Source of the DNA: an uncultured Chitinophagaceae bacterium
GTDB lineage: Bacteria > Bacteroidota > Bacteroidia > Chitinophagales > Chitinophagaceae
DNA: 6,121 nucleotides
Assembly (NCBI GenBank): GCA_937897585.1
Contig: CALCNY010000104.1
Coordinates: forward strand, 1-6,121
Reading direction: 5' to 3'
Position 1 is the first letter of the stretch. Each line of letters starts with the position of its first letter. The notes beneath the pieces are model-generated. The model saw nothing but the letters and a program-made list of their open reading frames with translations, had not been told where the DNA came from and made no database searches. Shown here piece by piece: positions 5,315 through 6,121 of this stretch. A program made the position numbers and the translations under genes.

Positions 5315-6121
5315 ATGTATCACAAATGTAAACGCATTTCACTTAAAATCTTATTGATAGTCGTTTTATTTTCATCATGTAATAATGGTCATGATAAAGT
5401 ACATAATAAAGAAATTGTTTCCGATAAATACAGTTTACATGATTATGTTTTATTGCAAATTCAATCGAAGCTGGCTATAGCTACTGATGCAAATGGTAAA
5501 ATTGATGATAGCCTTACTTTGAAATTCTTTAATCCAGTAGAAGAATTTTATTACACACATGATTATGCTTCGGCTTGGTTTGATACAGGAAAATTTAGAC
5601 CACAAATCAATCAGCTTTTTTCTTACTTAGATACTGCCATAAGAGACGGATTGTATAAAGAAGATTACCATTATTCATCGTTAATAAAAATTACAACGGC
5701 ACTTCAACATGATAGTGCCGCGATGAAAGATGCCGTATTGTGGGCAAGAGCAGATTTAATGCTTACAGATGCTTTTATGAATATCATTTCAGATATACGA
5801 CAGGGCAGATTGGTTAATGATAGTCTGGCGTACAAAAATGACACCACGAAATTCAATAGTTTTTTCTGCACAAGCCTAAATCGCTTTTTAAAAGAAAAAA
5901 ATCAGGATACAATTTTTAGAAATTTTCATCCACAAAACAAAGATTACATAGCACTTCGAGAAACAGTTCGTCCTTTTTTGAAAACTATGGATACATTTCA
6001 TTACACCATATTAAAGTATCCGTATGAATTTGAAAACGAAAATGATTCAATTGATTATTTTAATAAACTACAAGATGAAAAAACGGCACTATTTAAAGAA
6101 AAAGGAATACGTATTCATTAT
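5315..6121 (+). CDS. Lipoprotein, N-terminal scaffold of a YcbB-type L,D-transpeptidase (3' partial)
   Basis: The frame runs open for 269 codons to the window edge. Residues 1-22 form a lipoprotein signal: basic n-region (HKCKRISLK), hydrophobic core ILLIVVLF and lipobox-like FSSC with Cys22. A mature protein anchored in an envelope membrane follows. Residues ~75-165 match the helical scaffold region that precedes the catalytic domain of YcbB/LdtD-type enzymes: FYYTHDYASAWFD (78-90), LDTAIRDGLYKEDYHY (105-120), ARADLMLTDAFMNIISDIRQG (144-164) and later DYIALRETVRPF (210-221). These enzymes form 3-3 or lipoprotein crosslinks from peptidoglycan tetrapeptides. The peptidoglycan-binding and YkuD domain with the catalytic Cys lies beyond the window, so the assignment rests on the scaffold. 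It diverges from the D-Ala-D-Ala dipeptidase, 48 nt between starts. No Shine-Dalgarno or convincing promoter is seen. Confidence 0.78.
   Translation, partial: MYHKCKRISLKILLIVVLFSSCNNGHDKVHNKEIVSDKYSLHDYVLLQIQSKLAIATDANGKIDDSLTLKFFNPVEEFYYTHDYASAWFDTGKFRPQINQLFSYLDTAIRDGLYKEDYHYSSLIKITTALQHDSAAMKDAVLWARADLMLTDAFMNIISDIRQGRLVNDSLAYKNDTTKFNSFFCTSLNRFLKEKNQDTIFRNFHPQNKDYIALRETVRPFLKTMDTFHYTILKYPYEFENENDSIDYFNKLQDEKTALFKEKGIRIHY
5323..5330 (-). promoter_or_regulatory. Candidate -7 box for the dipeptidase-lpxB operon
   Basis: On the minus strand TACATTTG is a perfect TAnnTTTG box. No TTG is found at the usual upstream distance. The start would be near 5315-5318, about 50 nt before the dipeptidase ATG. 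The box lies within codons 3-6 of the divergent gene. Confidence 0.35.

Overview
The window looks like a chromosomal segment of an AT-rich Bacteroidota bacterium, plausibly near the Chitinophagales. The evidence is the gene content (LptF/LptG permease, mitochondrial-type citrate synthase, a small KKDPN/MHGINR membrane protein), the scarcity of Shine-Dalgarno sequences before starts, and promoter candidates of the Bacteroidota form TTG - about 19-23 nt - TAnnTTTG. The genes are mostly housekeeping ones. I see no IS element, phage gene, CRISPR array or defence gene.

Left part (1-1872, + strand): the 3' end of an LptF/LptG-family permease is followed by a 186-nt leader with two candidate promoters and then a complete citrate synthase. 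That protein has every active-site residue of the pig mitochondrial enzyme. It ends at a strong hairpin terminator that can serve both strands.

Middle (1873-2127): a minus-strand tRNA-Ala(GGC) is preceded in its own transcript by a damaged tRNA-Ala copy. Only the 5' half of that copy survives, and it is joined to a long imperfect palindrome. A well-formed promoter drives this tRNA unit leftwards, and a second promoter back-to-back with it drives a LOG-family phosphoribohydrolase rightwards. This is the least ordinary part of the window.

Right-middle (2128-3417, + strand): the LOG-family gene, a short AT-rich gap with a two-copy 18-bp tandem repeat, a 78-aa three-helix membrane protein and a 55-aa one-helix membrane protein. 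The second small gene ends one base from the convergent lpxB.

Right part (3419-6121): lpxB (lipid A disaccharide synthase) and, 21 nt upstream of it on the minus strand, an exported VanX-type D-Ala-D-Ala dipeptidase probably form one operon. A lipoprotein that looks like the N-terminal scaffold of a YcbB-type L,D-transpeptidase diverges from the dipeptidase and runs off the window. The permease (LPS export), lpxB (lipid A synthesis), the dipeptidase and the transpeptidase (peptidoglycan) all act on the cell envelope.
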